A DNA stretch of 6,744 nucleotides, taken from an uncultured Haemophilus sp. Its GTDB lineage: Bacteria; Pseudomonadota; Gammaproteobacteria; Enterobacterales; Pasteurellaceae. The notes under the pieces are model-generated. The model made no database searches. It was not told the DNA's origin and was given only the letters and a program-made list of their open reading frames with translations. Positions within the stretch are counted from its first letter, which is position 1. The number at the start of each line of letters is the position of its first letter. Positions 4,713 to 6,744 of this stretch are shown here, piece after piece. The stretch is taken from assembly GCF_905207935.1 (NCBI RefSeq), contig NZ_CAJLNI010000098.1:1-6744 (forward strand), read 5' to 3'. The position numbers were made by a program, and so were the translations under genes.

Positions 4713-6744
4713 ATGAACGCAAATAAACTTCCCATTATCCAATCTGCTAACTTTTGGATAATTCTTGCAGTGATTGCATTTCTTCTTCTACCTTCCCATG
4801 CTTTAGATTATGGCTTGTTTGAAAGTACAAGTGATGAATATCTAGGTGCAATGGGTTGGTCTTCGTTAAATATTACGGCATTATGGTTTTTACCGGTTAT
4901 TTTATACGGATTGATGCCACTTCTTAAATTGCCTAAGGATACACAAGCGAAAGCAGAGCTGTATCTTATTGCAGCAGCGACATTATTTATCTTTGTCAGT
5001 GCAACAATTTGTAAAGTCAGCATGGGTTATTCCGTGATTGTATTAATCGCGAGTTTAACCGCATTGGCGACGTTTTCTTTCGCTAAATTGAAAGTGATGC
5101 AAGGGGATAAATTTATTATCGCCTCTTTACTTTGCATTATCTTATTAATTTTCTTCTTCATCGTTTACCCGACATTGGCGATCTTTGTCTCCATGTTCTA
5201 TGACGGTGATACTTTTGCACCACAACAAGTGATGCGAATTTTGACTCAAAGCTACATTGTACGTGTGATTAGTAACTCGCTATTCTTATCAGGTTTTGTA
5301 GGCATTGTATCAACGATTTTTGGTTTGGCATTTGCACTTTATACCACCCGTATTGCTCGTAGAACGGCATTCATTGGTAAAATTTTCTCTATTTTACCTA
5401 TCGTAACTCCACCATTTGTTGTGGGTTTAGGGGTAACATTAATGCTTGGTCGTTCTGGTTATGTGACTGAGTTCTTAGCTTCAACATTTGGATTTGAGAA
5501 CCACAACTGGTTATACGGCTTTAACGGGATTGCCATTGCACAGATTCTGGCTTTTGCACCGATTTCATTTATGATTTTAGATGGTGCATTAAAATCTGTT
5601 CATCCATCAATTGAAGAAGCGTCTTACACCTTACGTGCAAATCGTTACCAAACGTTTTTCAATATTATTTTCCCATTACTACGTCCAGCATTGGCAAACT
5701 CGTTCTTAATCGTGTTTATCCAATCCTTAGCGGACTTTAGTAACCCGTTAGTATTGGGCGGTAGCTTTGACGTAATCGCGACACAAATCTACTTCTATAT
5801 CGCAGGCTCACAATTAGATTATGCTTCAGCAAGTACGTTAGGTTCTATGCTTTTAATCTTCTCATTAGCAGTATTTATTATCCAATATATTTGGATTGGT
5901 AATCGCTCTTATGTGACTGTTTCAGGTAAATCCTATCGTGGTGATGTACAAGATTTACCAACCGGCTTGAAATATACCATCATTGGTATGCTTGGCTTCT
6001 GGGTACTCTTTAACTTAGCGTTATACGGCAGTATTTTCTACGGTAGTTTCACCGTAAACTGGGGTGTTGATTACACCTTAACCTTGAAAAACTATGCGAT
6101 GTTATTCGGACAAGGCTTAAGCGATGGGGCATGGCCATCATTGATTAATACCTTAATCTATGCAGGAATTGCCGCGCCATTGACCGCACTTTTCGGTTTA
6201 TTAATTGCGTATATTGTGGTGCGTAAAGATTTCCAAGGTAAAAAATCTCTTGAGTTCTTAACTATGCTTTGTTTTGCGGTACCAGGAACCGTTGCAGGGG
6301 TATCTTATATTTTAGCCTTTAACAATGCGCCACTTTACATTACAGGTACCAGCATTATCGTGATCATTTCAATGGTGATGCGTGATTTACCAATCGGTAT
6401 GCGTGCAGCCATTGCAGGTCTTGGTCAATTAGATAAATCACTCGATGAAGCGTCTCTTTCTTTAAAAGGTAGCTCATGGAAAACCTTGTGGTTTATCGTT
6501 TTACCATTGTTAAAACCAGCGTTACTTTCTGCATTGGTCACCAGCTTCGTTCGTGCGATGACTACCGTAAGTGCGATTATCTTCTTAGTCACCGCTGATA
6601 CACGTGTGGCAACAGCCTATATTTTAAACCGTGTAGAAGATGGTGAATATGGTGTTGCTATTGCATACGGTTCGATTTTAATCATCGTGATGATGGCCAT
6701 TATTTTATTCTTTGACTGGATTGTGGGTGATACCCGAATTTCCC
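4713..6744 (+). CDS. afuB: AfuB, fused two-domain ABC permease, 3' end cut by window edge
   Basis: Inner-membrane permease of the AfuABC importer; 677 codons are seen without a stop. From memory AfuB is about 690 residues, so little should be missing. The N-terminal part (about 1-160) holds roughly five hydrophobic segments (about 14-27, 54-71, 82-100, 103-124, 133-158). Two MetI-type domains follow: one starting near R184-V-I-S-N-S-L, the other near S476-L-I-N-T-L. Each has an EAA coupling loop for the ATPase: E302-A-S through F-P-L-L-R-P (325), and E579-A-S through V-L-P-L-L-K-P. The usual loop glycine is Arg308 in the first and Lys585 in the second. Both domains in one chain is the FbpB/AfuB arrangement. 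GAGG (4705-4708) is only 4 nt from this ATG; an in-frame ATG at 4701 lacks a ribosome site. The ATPase gene afuC should follow. Confidence 0.92.
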   Translation, partial: MNANKLPIIQSANFWIILAVIAFLLLPSHALDYGLFESTSDEYLGAMGWSSLNITALWFLPVILYGLMPLLKLPKDTQAKAELYLIAAATLFIFVSATICKVSMGYSVIVLIASLTALATFSFAKLKVMQGDKFIIASLLCIILLIFFFIVYPTLAIFVSMFYDGDTFAPQQVMRILTQSYIVRVISNSLFLSGFVGIVSTIFGLAFALYTTRIARRTAFIGKIFSILPIVTPPFVVGLGVTLMLGRSGYVTEFLASTFGFENHNWLYGFNGIAIAQILAFAPISFMILDGALKSVHPSIEEASYTLRANRYQTFFNIIFPLLRPALANSFLIVFIQSLADFSNPLVLGGSFDVIATQIYFYIAGSQLDYASASTLGSMLLIFSLAVFIIQYIWIGNRSYVTVSGKSYRGDVQDLPTGLKYTIIGMLGFWVLFNLALYGSIFYGSFTVNWGVDYTLTLKNYAMLFGQGLSDGAWPSLINTLIYAGIAAPLTALFGLLIAYIVVRKDFQGKKSLEFLTMLCFAVPGTVAGVSYILAFNNAPLYITGTSIIVIISMVMRDLPIGMRAAIAGLGQLDKSLDEASLSLKGSSWKTLWFIVLPLLKPALLSALVTSFVRAMTTVSAIIFLVTADTRVATAYILNRVEDGEYGVAIAYGSILIIVMMAIILFFDWIVGDTRIS
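6183..6191 (-). repeat. DNA uptake signal sequence inside afuB
   Basis: Perfect ACCGCACTT, in frame and encoding Thr491-Ala492-Leu493 in a hydrophobic segment of the second permease domain. Confidence 0.9.

Noticed and set aside
4808..5023. 71-codon minus-strand open frame
   Set aside because: Antisense to the well-supported afuB coding sequence; no family resemblance.
2433..6744. Iron(III) uptake system (FbpABC/HitABC type)
   Set aside because: The fold family and the afu name suggest iron, but the residues match the sugar-phosphate-binding AfuA branch. The tyrosine pair that holds iron in FbpA proteins is not evident, and the promoter shows a CRP site rather than a Fur box.

Overview
The window looks like a chromosomal piece from a Pasteurellaceae bacterium close to Haemophilus or Aggregatibacter. 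Five perfect copies of the 9-bp Hin-type DNA uptake signal AAGTGCGGT (or its complement) lie in 6.7 kb, two of them paired as a terminator, and the genes are AT-rich throughout. The gene order (AsmA-family gene, dcd and udk on one strand, afuA and afuB diverging from udk) matches what I recall of the H. influenzae chromosome. It also keeps the enteric asmA-dcd-udk order. Nothing indicates recent transfer.

Left half, minus strand (2247 down to 1): udk (uridine/cytidine kinase), dcd (dCTP deaminase) and an asmA-like envelope gene that runs off the left edge. The gaps are only 8 and 3 nt, and each downstream ribosome site overlaps or lies inside the preceding gene. This is a tightly coupled operon, with a consensus -10 (TATAAT) just upstream of udk.

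Middle (2248-2432): a 185-bp divergent control region. It holds the udk promoter and, facing the other way, a good CRP site (TGTGA-N6-TCACG). That site is placed about 41.5 bp before the predicted afu transcription start, the class II activator position.

Right half, plus strand: two tandem afuA-type periplasmic binding-protein genes (346 and 345 aa, about two-thirds identical), then afuB, a fused two-domain ABC permease cut by the right edge. Each binding-protein gene is followed by its own hairpin terminator, and a 91-bp leader with further small hairpins precedes the second copy. AfuABC is known in Actinobacillus as a sugar-phosphate (for example glucose-6-phosphate) importer, despite its old iron-uptake name. 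The ATPase gene afuC is expected just beyond the right edge.

The most interesting point is the second binding protein. It differs from the first at two positions that, as I recall, touch the sugar phosphate in characterised AfuA (mature Ser37 to Thr, Asp206 to Glu), while keeping His205 and Glu229. This suggests one permease served by two receptors of different specificity, under cAMP-CRP control at the front and graded by terminators between genes.
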